A DNA stretch of 64,000 nucleotides from CAWKOH01 sp963851245 (lineage in GTDB: Bacteria; Actinomycetota; Acidimicrobiia; Acidimicrobiales; Palsa-688). The stretch covers positions 171,391 to 235,390 of the forward strand of contig CAWKOH010000013.1 in NCBI GenBank assembly GCA_963851245.1. Reading direction: 5' to 3'. The notes below the pieces were generated by a model, which worked only from the letters and a program-made list of their open reading frames with translations, made no database searches and was not told where the DNA came from. Below are positions 31,497-39,520 of the stretch, in pieces. Numbering within the stretch: position 1 is the first letter of the stretch; each line of letters opens with the position of its first letter. A program made the position numbers and the translations under genes.

Positions 31497-31527
31497 AGCC
31501 TCGGGCCTCCCGTAACAGGAGGGTCAA
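31497..31527 (-). promoter_or_regulatory. MerR-type promoter with 19-bp spacer and dyad
   Basis: On the minus strand, TTGACC (31527-31522), a 19-bp spacer and GAGGCT (31502-31497). The 17-bp near-perfect dyad CCTCC-TGTTACG-GGAGG occupies 31522-31506. An over-long spacer with an internal dyad is the hallmark of MerR-activated promoters. The -10 ends six bases before the ATG at 31490, so the transcript would be leaderless. Confidence 0.7.
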
Positions 31528-31610
31528 GGACCTTTTTTCCGGGCCTGGTGTCGATCCGCGTCGCGGGCGTTCGTCGTCATGGTGAACTGGGACTACCAAG
31601 GAGGAACCCC

Positions 31611-31958
31611 ATGCGTTACGCCCTGCTGATCTGCGGCGAGGAGAAGTTGTTCGAGTCGATGACCCCGGACGAGGCGGCCGCTCACCTGGCCAAGTACGGC
31701 GAGCTCATGGAGGAGCTGGGCTCGACCGGAGTGCTCCAGGGTGGTGAGCGGCTGCGCCCCGTGGCCGACGCCACAACCGTTCGGGTGCGGGACGGTGAGG
31801 TCCTCACGGCGGACGGCCCCTTCGCGGAGACCAAGGAACAGATCGGCGGCTACTTCATCGTCGACTGCAAGGACCTGGATGGGGCCATCGAAGTGGCGGC
31901 GAAGATCCCCGGCGCACTCCTCGGGTCGATCGAAGTGAGGCCGATCTGGGAGATGTGA
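31611..31958 (+). CDS. YCII/DGPF-domain protein, partner of the ECF42 sigma factor
   Basis: A 115-residue YCII-related protein: MRYALLICGEEK, LMEELGSTGVLQGGERLRP, and the DGPF motif in ADGPFAETKEQIGGYFIVDC. It ends EVRPIWEM. Genes of this family commonly lie beside ECF42 sigma factors, exactly as here. The role is not established; it may sense or modify a small molecule. It has the best Shine-Dalgarno in the window (AAGGAGG at 31599-31605). Its TGA overlaps the sigma factor GTG. Confidence 0.92.
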   Translation: MRYALLICGEEKLFESMTPDEAAAHLAKYGELMEELGSTGVLQGGERLRPVADATTVRVRDGEVLTADGPFAETKEQIGGYFIVDCKDLDGAIEVAAKIPGALLGSIEVRPIWEM

Positions 31959-33190
31959 CCGGAGCCGTCGCCACCGCCTTCCTGGACGAGTGGTCCCAGG
32001 TGGTGGCGACGCTCATCCGTTACACGGGTGATTGGGACCTGGCCGAGGAGTGCGCCCAGGACGCCTTTGCCCTGGCGCTCGAGCGTTGGGGCCGGGAGGG
32101 GGTGCCCCGCCGCCCGGGAGCGTGGCTGACCACGGTGGCCCGGAATCGAGCCACCGATCGACTGCGCCGGGCAGCCGCGGGTGACTCCAAGGTCGAGGAA
32201 GCGGCGCGTATGTGGCAGCCAAACGGAGCGGCATCGGAGCCGGATGACAGCGGGATCGACGACGACCGGTTGAGGCTGATCTTCACCTGCTGTCACCCGG
32301 CGTTGTCGATTGATGCCCAGGTCGCGCTGACGCTGCGGAGCCTGGCCGGTCTGACCACCCCTGAGATAGCGCGGGCCTTCCTGGTCCCCGAGGCCACCAT
32401 GGCCCAGCGGCTGGTCCGGGCCAAGCGCAAGATTCGCAACGCCGGCATCCCTTATCGGGTCCCACCGGCGCACGCTCTGATGGACCGGACCGCGGGCGTT
32501 CTGGCCGTCCTCTACCTCCTCTACAACGAGGGGTATTCGGCGACGGCCGGTTCCGATCTGGTCAGGGCCAATCTGACCGAGGAGGCGATTCGCCTGGCCC
32601 GGCTGCTCGTCCAGTTGATGCCCGATGTGCCGGAGGCGCTCGGGCTTCTGGCCTTGATGCTTTTGCAGGAGTCCCGCCGGGCGGCTCGGGTCGACCCGGC
32701 CGGGGGCCTGGTCTCGCTGGAGGAGCAGGACCGGTCCTTGTGGGACCGGTCCATGACCGAAGAGGGCGTCCGGGTCCTCGACGCCGCCGTCCGGCTCCGG
32801 CGCCCCGGCCCGTACCAGGTGCAGGCGGCGATCGCCGCCTGCCATGCGACCGCGGCCCACCCGGCCGAGACGGATTGGGCCGAGATCTCGGCCCTCTACG
32901 GCGAGCTGGTGCGCATGATCCCCTCGCCTGTGGTCGAGCTGAACCGGGCTGTGGCCGTGGCCATGGCCGAGGGACCGGGACCGGGCCTCCGGCTGGTCGA
33001 CGAGATCGTCGGCTCCCGCCGGCTGACCGGGTACCACCTGCTGCATGCGACCCGGGCCGACCTGTTGCGGCGGTTGGACCGGCCCGGTGACGCCGCCTCC
33101 GAGTACGAACGGGCGCTCGCGCTGGCCGGCACCGAAGCCGAGCGCCGGTACCTGAAGCGCCGGCTGGAGGAGTGCCGGGCCGCCCTCTAG
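31955..33190 (+). CDS. ECF42-type RNA polymerase sigma factor with TPR-like C-terminus
   Basis: A 411-residue sigma factor, about twice the size of a simple ECF. Sigma-2 is at residues 5-75 (YTGDWDLAEECAQDAFALAL, TTVARNRATDRLRR). Sigma-4 is near 110-160 (LTLRSLAGLTTPEIARAFLV, MAQRLVRAKRKIR). The C-terminal 230 residues are a TPR-like helical region (ALMDRTAGVLAVLYLLYNEGYSAT to the end), as in ECF42, where it is needed for activity. There is no anti-sigma gene. GTGA overlap with the DGPF gene; its TAG shares CTAG with the convergent gene's stop. Confidence 0.93.
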   Translation: MTGAVATAFLDEWSQVVATLIRYTGDWDLAEECAQDAFALALERWGREGVPRRPGAWLTTVARNRATDRLRRAAAGDSKVEEAARMWQPNGAASEPDDSGIDDDRLRLIFTCCHPALSIDAQVALTLRSLAGLTTPEIARAFLVPEATMAQRLVRAKRKIRNAGIPYRVPPAHALMDRTAGVLAVLYLLYNEGYSATAGSDLVRANLTEEAIRLARLLVQLMPDVPEALGLLALMLLQESRRAARVDPAGGLVSLEEQDRSLWDRSMTEEGVRVLDAAVRLRRPGPYQVQAAIAACHATAAHPAETDWAEISALYGELVRMIPSPVVELNRAVAVAMAEGPGPGLRLVDEIVGSRRLTGYHLLHATRADLLRRLDRPGDAASEYERALALAGTEAERRYLKRRLEECRAAL

Positions 33191-33582
33191 ACAGGTTCGC
33201 CGGGTTGGGGCCGGGACCGGGCGATGCCGGCGGCGTCGGCAATGCGGTCGGCCTCGTCCTGGGCGTCCATGTCGTCGGGGACCGAAATCACGAATCGGGA
33301 GAAGCGTCCGGAGGTGGCGTCGATCTGCACGGCGCGCTCCTGCTTGCGGACACAGGTGAAGTCGTATCCGGTGCCGTGCCGGCGGGTACCGACAGCGATC
33401 CGGCCCGGCACAGCCACCCCGGCCATCCTCCAGCCGCGCAACGCCGTCCAGGGGTACTCGGGAACGCTCGCCGACAGGATGGACGACAACGGCACCCGGA
33501 TGTCGGCGTGGAATCCGGCGATCTTCTCCCGAATCGTCAGATGGACAACCAGGTCGGTCCCGTCGACGACGAGTTGGGCCAC
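33187..33582 (-). CDS. Conserved hypothetical protein, PH-like
   Basis: A 131-residue, mostly beta protein: LVVDGTDLVVHLTIREKIAG, RVPLSSILSASVPEYPW, VPGRIAVGTRRHGTGYDFTC. Alternating beta strands plus a final helix (ADRIADAAGIARS) suggest a bacterial PH-like fold; no function is known. The start is the GTG at 33582, with TAAGCT six bases upstream. Its stop overlaps that of the sigma gene in the same CTAG tetramer (33187-33190). Confidence 0.75.
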   Translation of the reverse strand: MAQLVVDGTDLVVHLTIREKIAGFHADIRVPLSSILSASVPEYPWTALRGWRMAGVAVPGRIAVGTRRHGTGYDFTCVRKQERAVQIDATSGRFSRFVISVPDDMDAQDEADRIADAAGIARSRPQPGEPV

Positions 33583-33588
33583 AGTCCA

Positions 33589-33594
33589 AGCTTA
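33589..33594 (-). promoter_or_regulatory. -10 box, leaderless start of the PH-like gene
   Basis: On the minus strand, TAAGCT, six bases (TGGACT), then the GTG at 33582. Confidence 0.55.
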
Positions 33595-33634
33595 GGGTTC
33601 AGAGGTCGACTCAAGCCGGCGTCGATACCTGGCC

Positions 33635-34153
33635 TCAACCGTCTCCGATCCGCAGTGCCATTCTCAGCTCGTCCTGGTCGGGACGGTTCGGATAGGGCTT
33701 GCGGTCAGACGTCGGAACGAACCCGCAGCGCCGGTACAGCGCGATGGCCGGCTCATTTCCCTCCACGACCCACAGCTCGACATGTCTGGCGTCGCCGGCC
33801 CGGGCCCAGTCCACCACCGCATCGACCAGGCCGGCGCCGATGCCCCCGCCGCGGTTGGTGGGATCCACCCACATCGAGATCAGCTCGACCGAGCCCGGCC
33901 GGCTTTCGGGCGCGAAGCCGCCGGCGAGGCCGAGGAACGGGCTGCGACCGTCGGCCGGCTCGGCAACGAACATAACCCGTCTTCTGCCAATGGCTCCGTT
34001 CCCGGCCATGTCCTCCCACTCGGCCCTGGGCCGATGGCGGGATTCCTCGAAGGTGGAAGAGAAAGCCCCGGGCGATTCCTGCAGGGCCCGGAGACGGACC
34101 TCCCTCAGACGTTGGCCCTCGTCGGCCCTGATGCGCCGGATCTCGACATCCAC
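33635..34153 (-). CDS. GNAT family N-acetyltransferase
   Basis: A 172-residue compact GNAT enzyme: VEIRRIRADEGQRLREVRLR, VELISMWVDPTNRGGGIGAG (acetyl-CoA loop), ARHVELWVVEGNEPAIALYR and RCGFVPTSDRKPYPNRP. The layout is that of antibiotic-resistance or RimI-like acetyltransferases; the substrate is not predictable. It stands alone between the PH-like gene and the methyltransferase, all on the minus strand. Confidence 0.88.
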   Translation of the reverse strand: MDVEIRRIRADEGQRLREVRLRALQESPGAFSSTFEESRHRPRAEWEDMAGNGAIGRRRVMFVAEPADGRSPFLGLAGGFAPESRPGSVELISMWVDPTNRGGGIGAGLVDAVVDWARAGDARHVELWVVEGNEPAIALYRRCGFVPTSDRKPYPNRPDQDELRMALRIGDG

Positions 34154-34192
34154 CCGTAGATGGTCCCGTGCCCGAAGTGGCCGGGCAACTGA

Positions 34193-34987
34193 TTAAGCCC
34201 GGTCGGGAAGCGACCGGCGAGTGGCGCTGATCAACGCCGTCTCGTAAGCCATGACAAAGCTCCCGCCCAGCGAGTCGATGACGGCGCCGATGCCCTCCAT
34301 CAACAGCTCCAGGCGTTCAGGGGGCAGGGCCTGATGGTCGCTGTGGGTCGGCAGCTGATCGAGCCATTCGCCCGTGGTGTATGGCCGGCTCCAACGGATG
34401 GAGCGCTTCACCGGTTTGGTGAACCGACCGGTGACCCGTAGTCCCTTGAGGGCGTACTCGAACCGGTCGGTGCCGGGCCCGCCCAGCAAGACGGAGTACT
34501 TGTCGAGGTCTCCGGTGTGCCGGTTGTACACCTCCTTGAATGCCTCCGCCACCGACTCGGGCGGCCGGCCGAGGTTCCAGAACAGGGCTATGCGGCCGCC
34601 GGGCCGCAACATGGAGGCGGCTCGCTCCGCCCCTTCGACCGGGTCGACCCAGTGCCAGGCCTGCCCGGAGATGACGGCATCGAAGGCTCTGGATCCCCGA
34701 TCCCACGCTTCGAAAGTGGCCTCCTCGACTTTCAGGCCGCGATCGCGGGCCACCGCAGCCATGCGGGCGTCGGGTTCGACCCCGAGGACCCGGCAACCCC
34801 GCTCGGCGAAGAGACGGCTGGCGATCCCGGTCCCACAGCCCACGTCCAGTACCTCGAGAGGCCCGTCGCGACAAAGGCCCTCCAACGCCAGGTCGAGGAG
34901 GCCGTCCGGGTACGTTGGCCGGGCCCGGTCGTAGCGCTCGGCGTCGGCCCCGAAGGACTCGGCCCGGATGCGGTCCTGAAAAAGCAC
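34193..34987 (-). CDS. Class I SAM-dependent methyltransferase
   Basis: A 264-residue methyltransferase. SAM motif I is VLDVGCGTGIASRLFAERG (about residues 46-64). Motif II acid is VLGVEPDARMAAVARDRG, and motif III-IV is AFDAVISGQAWHWVDPVEGA with MLRPGGRIALFWN. The GQAWHWVD stretch is typical of a branch of uncharacterised small-molecule methyltransferases. The GTG at 34987 is preceded by CATCAT at exactly six bases. Confidence 0.9.
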   Translation of the reverse strand: MLFQDRIRAESFGADAERYDRARPTYPDGLLDLALEGLCRDGPLEVLDVGCGTGIASRLFAERGCRVLGVEPDARMAAVARDRGLKVEEATFEAWDRGSRAFDAVISGQAWHWVDPVEGAERAASMLRPGGRIALFWNLGRPPESVAEAFKEVYNRHTGDLDKYSVLLGGPGTDRFEYALKGLRVTGRFTKPVKRSIRWSRPYTTGEWLDQLPTHSDHQALPPERLELLMEGIGAVIDSLGGSFVMAYETALISATRRSLPDRA

Positions 34988-34993
34988 GGCGAC

Positions 34994-34999
34994 ATGATG
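34994..34999 (-). promoter_or_regulatory. Weak -10 box, leaderless start of the methyltransferase gene
   Basis: On the minus strand, CATCAT, six bases (GTCGCC), then the GTG at 34987. Confidence 0.35.
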
Positions 35000-35158
35000 G
35001 CACGCCAGCGGCGCTCATCAGAAGGCGCGGTCGTCGGCTCCGCCGGTCCGCTGGCGGACATTGTCAGTGCAACGAGGCCTGGAGCCCCGTCCCAGCACAT
35101 CAGGGGACCATGATCGGCACCGCAAGCATCGCTTGGTGCGAGCGGGCCGTGCGCGACG

Positions 35159-36616
35159 ATGGCCAGAATGCCCAACGCCCTCGGCCGGGCCGTGGCCCGG
35201 CGGCACCTCCGTCACCGCGATCAGCAGCGTGATTCCGCCGCTCGGCCCGACCCGTCCCAGCCGGCCGGGACCGATTGTCTGCCGCAGATACAGCACGTCG
35301 TCGTGCTCATGATGGAGAACCACTCCTTCGACAACTATTTCGGCACCCTGGGCCACGGCGAGGGTCTTGGGCGCGATCCCGACGGCGCCCTTGGGCCGGC
35401 CAACGAGAGGTTGGACGGAGGTGTGGTCCGCCCCTTTCGCTTTCCTTCGACCATCCAGTCTCGCGACGTGCCCACTCAGAGCTGGCACGCCAGCCACATG
35501 CAGTTCGCCGAAGGCCGCAACGACGGATTCCCCGGCAGCGTGGAGCGCACGGTCCCAGGTGGAGACCCCAGGGTGCCCATGGGTTACTGGACGGAGGACG
35601 ATCTGCCCTTCTACTCCGATCTGGCTCGTCAGTTCGCCCTCGCCGACCACTGGCACTGCTCGCTCCTCGGACCCACCTTCCCCAACCGCCGCTTCTTGAT
35701 GGCCGGCACGGCCAACGGCCTGATCGACGACGTGCTGGTCGGGGTGATTGATTACCCGCGCACCGGGACTGTTTTCGACCTGCTGGACCGGCACGGCATC
35801 GCATGGGCCAACTACCACCACGTCGGGACCACCGGTGTGGTCGCCAAGCGGGCTCTCGGAAGCGCCGGGCTTCGCACCGCCCGGGCCATGCGGCTCGGCC
35901 TGGCCGGCTTGATCCCGGGGAAGAAGCTCAGGACCGGGCTGCAGAACCTTCAGTTCACCGCTGATCTCTATCCACTCGGGATCCTGCGCTGCCGGCGCCA
36001 TCTTCGCCACATCGACCGGTTCTTCGAGGATGCCCGTGACGGCACGCTCCCGGCATTCAGCATTGTCGATCCGGACTTCCACGCCTGCTCGGAAGAGAAC
36101 CCCCAGGACGTTCAGATCGGAGAGGGTTTTGCGGCCGCAGTCATCGAAGCGGTGACCGAAGGGAAAGGCTGGCCGAACACTCTGCTCTTCTGGCTGTACG
36201 ACGAGCACGGCGGGTACTTCGACCACGTCCCGCCGCCGCCGGCGGCGGAACCGGACGCTGTTCTGCCTCGGAGCCTCCTCGATTCGCGGGGCCCATTGCG
36301 ATGGTTGCTGCGACAGCTCGGCGACTGGAAGAAGTTGAGCGCCATCGACTCGGGATCCGGACGTTACGACCGGTTGGGGTTCCGGGTGCCGGCGGTCCTC
36401 GTCTCGCCCTACGCCAAGCCGGGCTTCGTGTCCCACCAAGTCTACGACCACACGTCGATACTGAAACTGCTCGAGCGGAAGTGGAATCTGCCCCCTCTGA
36501 CCGCTCGGGACGCCCTTGCGAACGATCCGCTGGAAATGCTCGACCTCGACCAACCGCCCCTGCTGAGCCCGCCCAAGCTGGCCCCACCCGCGGTCCCATG
36601 GAAGGCGGCGACATGA
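35159..36616 (+). CDS. Phospholipase C / acid-phosphatase family phosphoesterase
   Basis: A 485-residue enzyme of the bacterial phospholipase C family (PF04185). The catalytic/metal motif VVVLMMENHSFDNYFG is near residues 47-62. Others are DHWHCSLLGPTFPNRRFLMA, FSIVDPDFHACSEENPQDVQ, LLFWLYDEHGGYFDHVPPP and VPAVLVSPYAKPGFVS. No convincing signal peptide is visible: the first 40 residues are Arg/Pro-rich, so either export is by another route or the start is misjudged. The stop overlaps the start of a membrane protein gene (ATGA). Confidence 0.92.
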   Translation: MARMPNALGRAVARRHLRHRDQQRDSAARPDPSQPAGTDCLPQIQHVVVLMMENHSFDNYFGTLGHGEGLGRDPDGALGPANERLDGGVVRPFRFPSTIQSRDVPTQSWHASHMQFAEGRNDGFPGSVERTVPGGDPRVPMGYWTEDDLPFYSDLARQFALADHWHCSLLGPTFPNRRFLMAGTANGLIDDVLVGVIDYPRTGTVFDLLDRHGIAWANYHHVGTTGVVAKRALGSAGLRTARAMRLGLAGLIPGKKLRTGLQNLQFTADLYPLGILRCRRHLRHIDRFFEDARDGTLPAFSIVDPDFHACSEENPQDVQIGEGFAAAVIEAVTEGKGWPNTLLFWLYDEHGGYFDHVPPPPAAEPDAVLPRSLLDSRGPLRWLLRQLGDWKKLSAIDSGSGRYDRLGFRVPAVLVSPYAKPGFVSHQVYDHTSILKLLERKWNLPPLTARDALANDPLEMLDLDQPPLLSPPKLAPPAVPWKAAT

Positions 36617-37767
36617 CCGACACCGCCCCCGACTGTGACGGCCGGCCTCGAGACTCGGACCGGGTGCAGGTGGCCATCCGCCTGGGATGGGCGGTCGCTG
36701 AGGTCAGAGGCCGCAACCGGCCCGGGGGTCCGACGGGAGTGCTACTCAACCTCCCTGTGCAGGTCGACGACCCGCTCCCGCTCCGGGTGCAGCGCACCCC
36801 GACCGAACTGCGGATCGAAGCCCAGAGGGTCTTGAGCTACCTGGCCGCCCGGCTGGAGGTTGATATCCAGGCCCGCTGGCCCGGCCGGCCCGCTTACGGG
36901 GAGGCGATCGACGAGGCGGCTCGCGCCCTGGCTCGGGTTCGAAAGGTCGCCCCCGAGGGCAGCGATCAGGTGTGGTCCGCGTGGGAGACGCTGGCCGGAC
37001 TCCTGTGGCAGTTCGACGCCGACGTCCAGGACCGTCTGGCGGCTGTCTCCGACACCCAGGCCAACGGGTACCAGCTCGGCCGCGGCCTGGCCGAGTGCTA
37101 CTGGGCTCTAAACCCGGTGTCGGCGAAAGGTTGGGACTCGTGGCCCTTCCTGTTCAATCAGGCCCGTTGCGCCGAGTTGAGCCGCCTGGTGGGCCGGCTG
37201 TCGCCGTACATGCAGAGTTTCTCGGCTTCATCGATCGCGGGCTCGCTCGAGGTGTGGAAGCGCCTCTCGACCGACGAGCGGTGGCGTCGTCAACCCACGG
37301 TTCAGGCCGACCTGTACCAGCAGATCCGCAACTGGTACGAGCTGATGGTGCTTAACCAGGATCCCACCCAGCTGGTGCAGCCCTACCGCCTGCTGCGTAA
37401 TTGGAGGGCCACCAACAAAGCCTTGCGGGCGTTCATCCCGCAGTTGATCCTGGCCGCGGTGAGCGCCTTGCTGGTGGTGGGCTTCGTCATCGTGCTGAGC
37501 CAGAAGCACCCGGTCGGCTGGCTGGCGGCCATCACCAGCGTGCTCGGCGCCGTCGGGCTGTCCACCGCGGGGCTCACCGCCAAGCTAAGGAACGAGGCGC
37601 AGGCGCTGTCGACCCGGGTGCGCCAGGACGCCTACACCGATCTGATCGCGGCGGCCATCACTACGGTCCCGGATCCCCCGCCTGGGCGCCACCGGCGGGG
37701 TCGCGACGCCATCGTGGAGGAGGCCGTCGGGACTCGGACGCTGACGCCCAGCACGCCCCTCAGCTGA
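36613..37767 (+). CDS. Membrane protein of unknown function coupled to phospholipase C
   Basis: A 384-residue protein. Residues 1-260 are soluble and mainly helical (RVQVAIRLGWAVAEVRGRNR, GYQLGRGLAECYWAL, SLEVWKRLSTDERWRR). Two adjacent transmembrane helices lie near 275-325 (FIPQLILAAVSALLVVGFVI, then WLAAITSVLGAVGLSTAGL), with a short charged tail. No family is recognised. The ATG at 36613 overlaps the phospholipase stop; an ATG at 36598 is an alternative. Confidence 0.8.
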   Translation: MTDTAPDCDGRPRDSDRVQVAIRLGWAVAEVRGRNRPGGPTGVLLNLPVQVDDPLPLRVQRTPTELRIEAQRVLSYLAARLEVDIQARWPGRPAYGEAIDEAARALARVRKVAPEGSDQVWSAWETLAGLLWQFDADVQDRLAAVSDTQANGYQLGRGLAECYWALNPVSAKGWDSWPFLFNQARCAELSRLVGRLSPYMQSFSASSIAGSLEVWKRLSTDERWRRQPTVQADLYQQIRNWYELMVLNQDPTQLVQPYRLLRNWRATNKALRAFIPQLILAAVSALLVVGFVIVLSQKHPVGWLAAITSVLGAVGLSTAGLTAKLRNEAQALSTRVRQDAYTDLIAAAITTVPDPPPGRHRRGRDAIVEEAVGTRTLTPSTPLS

Positions 37768-37847
37768 GCGACTTGCGTTTGCGCGATGCTCACGGGGTGG
37801 CTGCCGCCCTGTCGTGAGAAGGGCGGCCTCGGACGGGAGGGACCCGC

Positions 37848-39107
37848 GTGCGTTGGAACTCGAGCAGTGATCAGATCCCCCAGGCGTGGTTCAACGTGGC
37901 CCCGCACCTGCCCACCCCCTTGGAGCCCCCACTTCACCCCGGAACCAAGGAACCGGTAGGCCCTGACGACCTGGCGCCACTGTTCCCGATGGCTCTGATC
38001 GGCCAGGAGGTGAGTGCAGAACCGTGGATCGACATCCCGGGCGAGGTGCTCGACGTCCTGCGGCTATGGCGGCCGACTCCGCTGGTGCGGGCGGACCGGC
38101 TGGAGCGAGCCCTGGGGACTCCTGCCCGTATCTATTACAAGGACGAATCGGTGTCGCCCGCCGGGTCGCACAAGCCCAACACCGCCGTGCCTCAGGCGTT
38201 CTACAACAAGGCCGAAGGCGTGAAGCGCTTGACCACCGAGACCGGTGCCGGTCAGTGGGGCAGCGCCCTCAGCTTCGCTTCTGCCCTGTTCGATCTGGAA
38301 TGCATGGTCTACATGGTGAGGGCCTCGTACGAGCAGAAGCCCTACCGCCGCGTGATGATGGAGACGTGGGGCGGCAAGGTGGTCCCTTCTCCGATCGACC
38401 AGCCTGATCACCCGGGTTCACTCGGCAGCGCGATCAGCGATGCGGTACGGGACGCGGCGGGTCGGGAAGACAGCCACTACTCGCTCGGATCGGTGTTGAA
38501 CCACGTGCTGCTGCACCAGACCGTCATCGGCCTGGAAGCCAAAGAGCAGCTGACGGCGGCGGGCGAGGCCCGGCCGGATGCGATCATCGGCTGCTGCGGC
38601 GGGGGATCGAACCTCGCCGGCATCAGCCTGCCGTTCGTACCCGATCGCGGTGTTCGCCTCGTCGCCGTCGAGCCGACGTCGTGCCCGACGCTTACCGACG
38701 GCCATTACGACTACGACTTCGGGGACACCGCCGGCCTGACCCCATTGCTTCCGATGTACACCCTCGGTCACGAGTTCGTGCCGCCGTCCATTCATGCCGG
38801 CGGTCTGCGGTATCACGGCGATGCGCCCATCATCTCGAACCTGGTCAAGGCCGGCCGCATGGAAGCTGTCGCCTACCCGCAGAGCAAGGTGTTCGAGGCG
38901 GCCGTGCAGTTCGCCCGCACGCAAGGCACCATCCCCGCTCCTGAGACCGCCCACGCCATCCGGGCCGTCATCGACGAGGCCCTGGCGGCCAAAGAGGAAG
39001 GGGCGGAGCGGGTCATTCTCTTCAACTACTCGGGCCACGGGCTGCTCGACCTCGGGGCTTACGACGACTACCTCCACGGTCGCCTGGACGCCGAACCCTT
39101 GTCGTAG
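37848..39107 (+). CDS. trpB: Tryptophan synthase beta chain, TrpB2 type
   Basis: A 419-residue PLP enzyme. The PLP lysine is in VSPAGSHKPNTAVPQAFYNK, the active-site stretch is TTETGAGQWGSALSFASALF, and the phosphate cradle is IIGCCGGGSNLAGISLPFV. The long N-terminus (PHLPTPLEPPLHPGT) marks the TrpB2 class. These usually work without a dedicated TrpA and are thought to salvage indole with serine. No other trp genes are here. GGGAGGGACCC precedes the GTG at 37848. A remnant ArsR gene is fused right after its stop codon. Confidence 0.93.
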   Translation: MRWNSSSDQIPQAWFNVAPHLPTPLEPPLHPGTKEPVGPDDLAPLFPMALIGQEVSAEPWIDIPGEVLDVLRLWRPTPLVRADRLERALGTPARIYYKDESVSPAGSHKPNTAVPQAFYNKAEGVKRLTTETGAGQWGSALSFASALFDLECMVYMVRASYEQKPYRRVMMETWGGKVVPSPIDQPDHPGSLGSAISDAVRDAAGREDSHYSLGSVLNHVLLHQTVIGLEAKEQLTAAGEARPDAIIGCCGGGSNLAGISLPFVPDRGVRLVAVEPTSCPTLTDGHYDYDFGDTAGLTPLLPMYTLGHEFVPPSIHAGGLRYHGDAPIISNLVKAGRMEAVAYPQSKVFEAAVQFARTQGTIPAPETAHAIRAVIDEALAAKEEGAERVILFNYSGHGLLDLGAYDDYLHGRLDAEPLS

Positions 39108-39362
39108 TTCCTGGCGTGGTTGCCTGCAGTAGGTGAGCTGGCCGCGCTGCTTCCCGTCAGCCGCCCGGCTGTATCCCAGCATCTGAAGGTGTTGAAGGAC
39201 GCCGGGCTGGTGGCCGAGGAGCGCCAGGGCAACCGGCACATCTACCAGCTCGATCCGGCCGGGGTGGAAGAGCTTCGCGACTACCTGGACCGGTTCTGGG
39301 GTCAAGCGCTGGGTGGATTCAAGGCGAAAGCGGAGCAAAGAAAGGAAAGGCCAGATGAGTGA
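39108..39362 (+). pseudogene. ArsR-family regulator, N-terminus deleted
   Basis: The frame opens directly after the trpB stop (39105-39107). It reads VGELAALLPVSRPAVSQHLK, VLKDAGLVAEERQGNRHIYQ and LRDYLDRFWGQALGGFKAKA, the recognition helix, wing and C-terminus of an SRPBCC-linked ArsR regulator. The first helices (family form ADPTRRAILRLLAEGE) are absent. Only a TTG at 39120 could start it. A deletion that joined the trpB end to mid-HTH is the simplest reading. Its TGA overlaps the ATG of the SRPBCC remnant, as in intact pairs. Confidence 0.7.
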
Positions 39363-39444
39363 TTCGTCCGACACGGATGGCTGGAACCAGGGGCTGCGGG
39401 GATTCGCGGCCCGGCTGGCGGGTGCGCCGGCTACGCCGGCGTAA
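39355..39444 (+). pseudogene. SRPBCC (AHSA1) gene reduced to its two ends
   Basis: A 29-residue frame: MSDSSD, then DGWNQGLRGFAARLAGA. The first part looks like the start of an ArsR-linked SRPBCC protein. The second looks like its C-terminal helix (form GW-x-x-x-L-x-R-F-A). The roughly 120 residues expected between them are missing, suggesting an internal deletion. It keeps the overlapping ATGAGTGA junction with the ArsR remnant. Confidence 0.5.
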
Positions 39445-39520
39445 CCAACCCGGTGAACGGCGGTTGATGACCGGGCGCCCCCGCCAGGGCGACCCGCCGG
39501 CTGCGTCTCGACGCTCTGGC

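Noticed and set aside
31850..33589. 579-codon minus-strand frame opposite the sigma factor
   Set aside because: Antisense to the ECF42 gene; composition is unlike the real proteins and no domain is seen.
35018..36553. 511-codon minus-strand frame opposite phospholipase C
   Set aside because: The plus strand has all phospholipase C motifs; the minus frame is a shadow.
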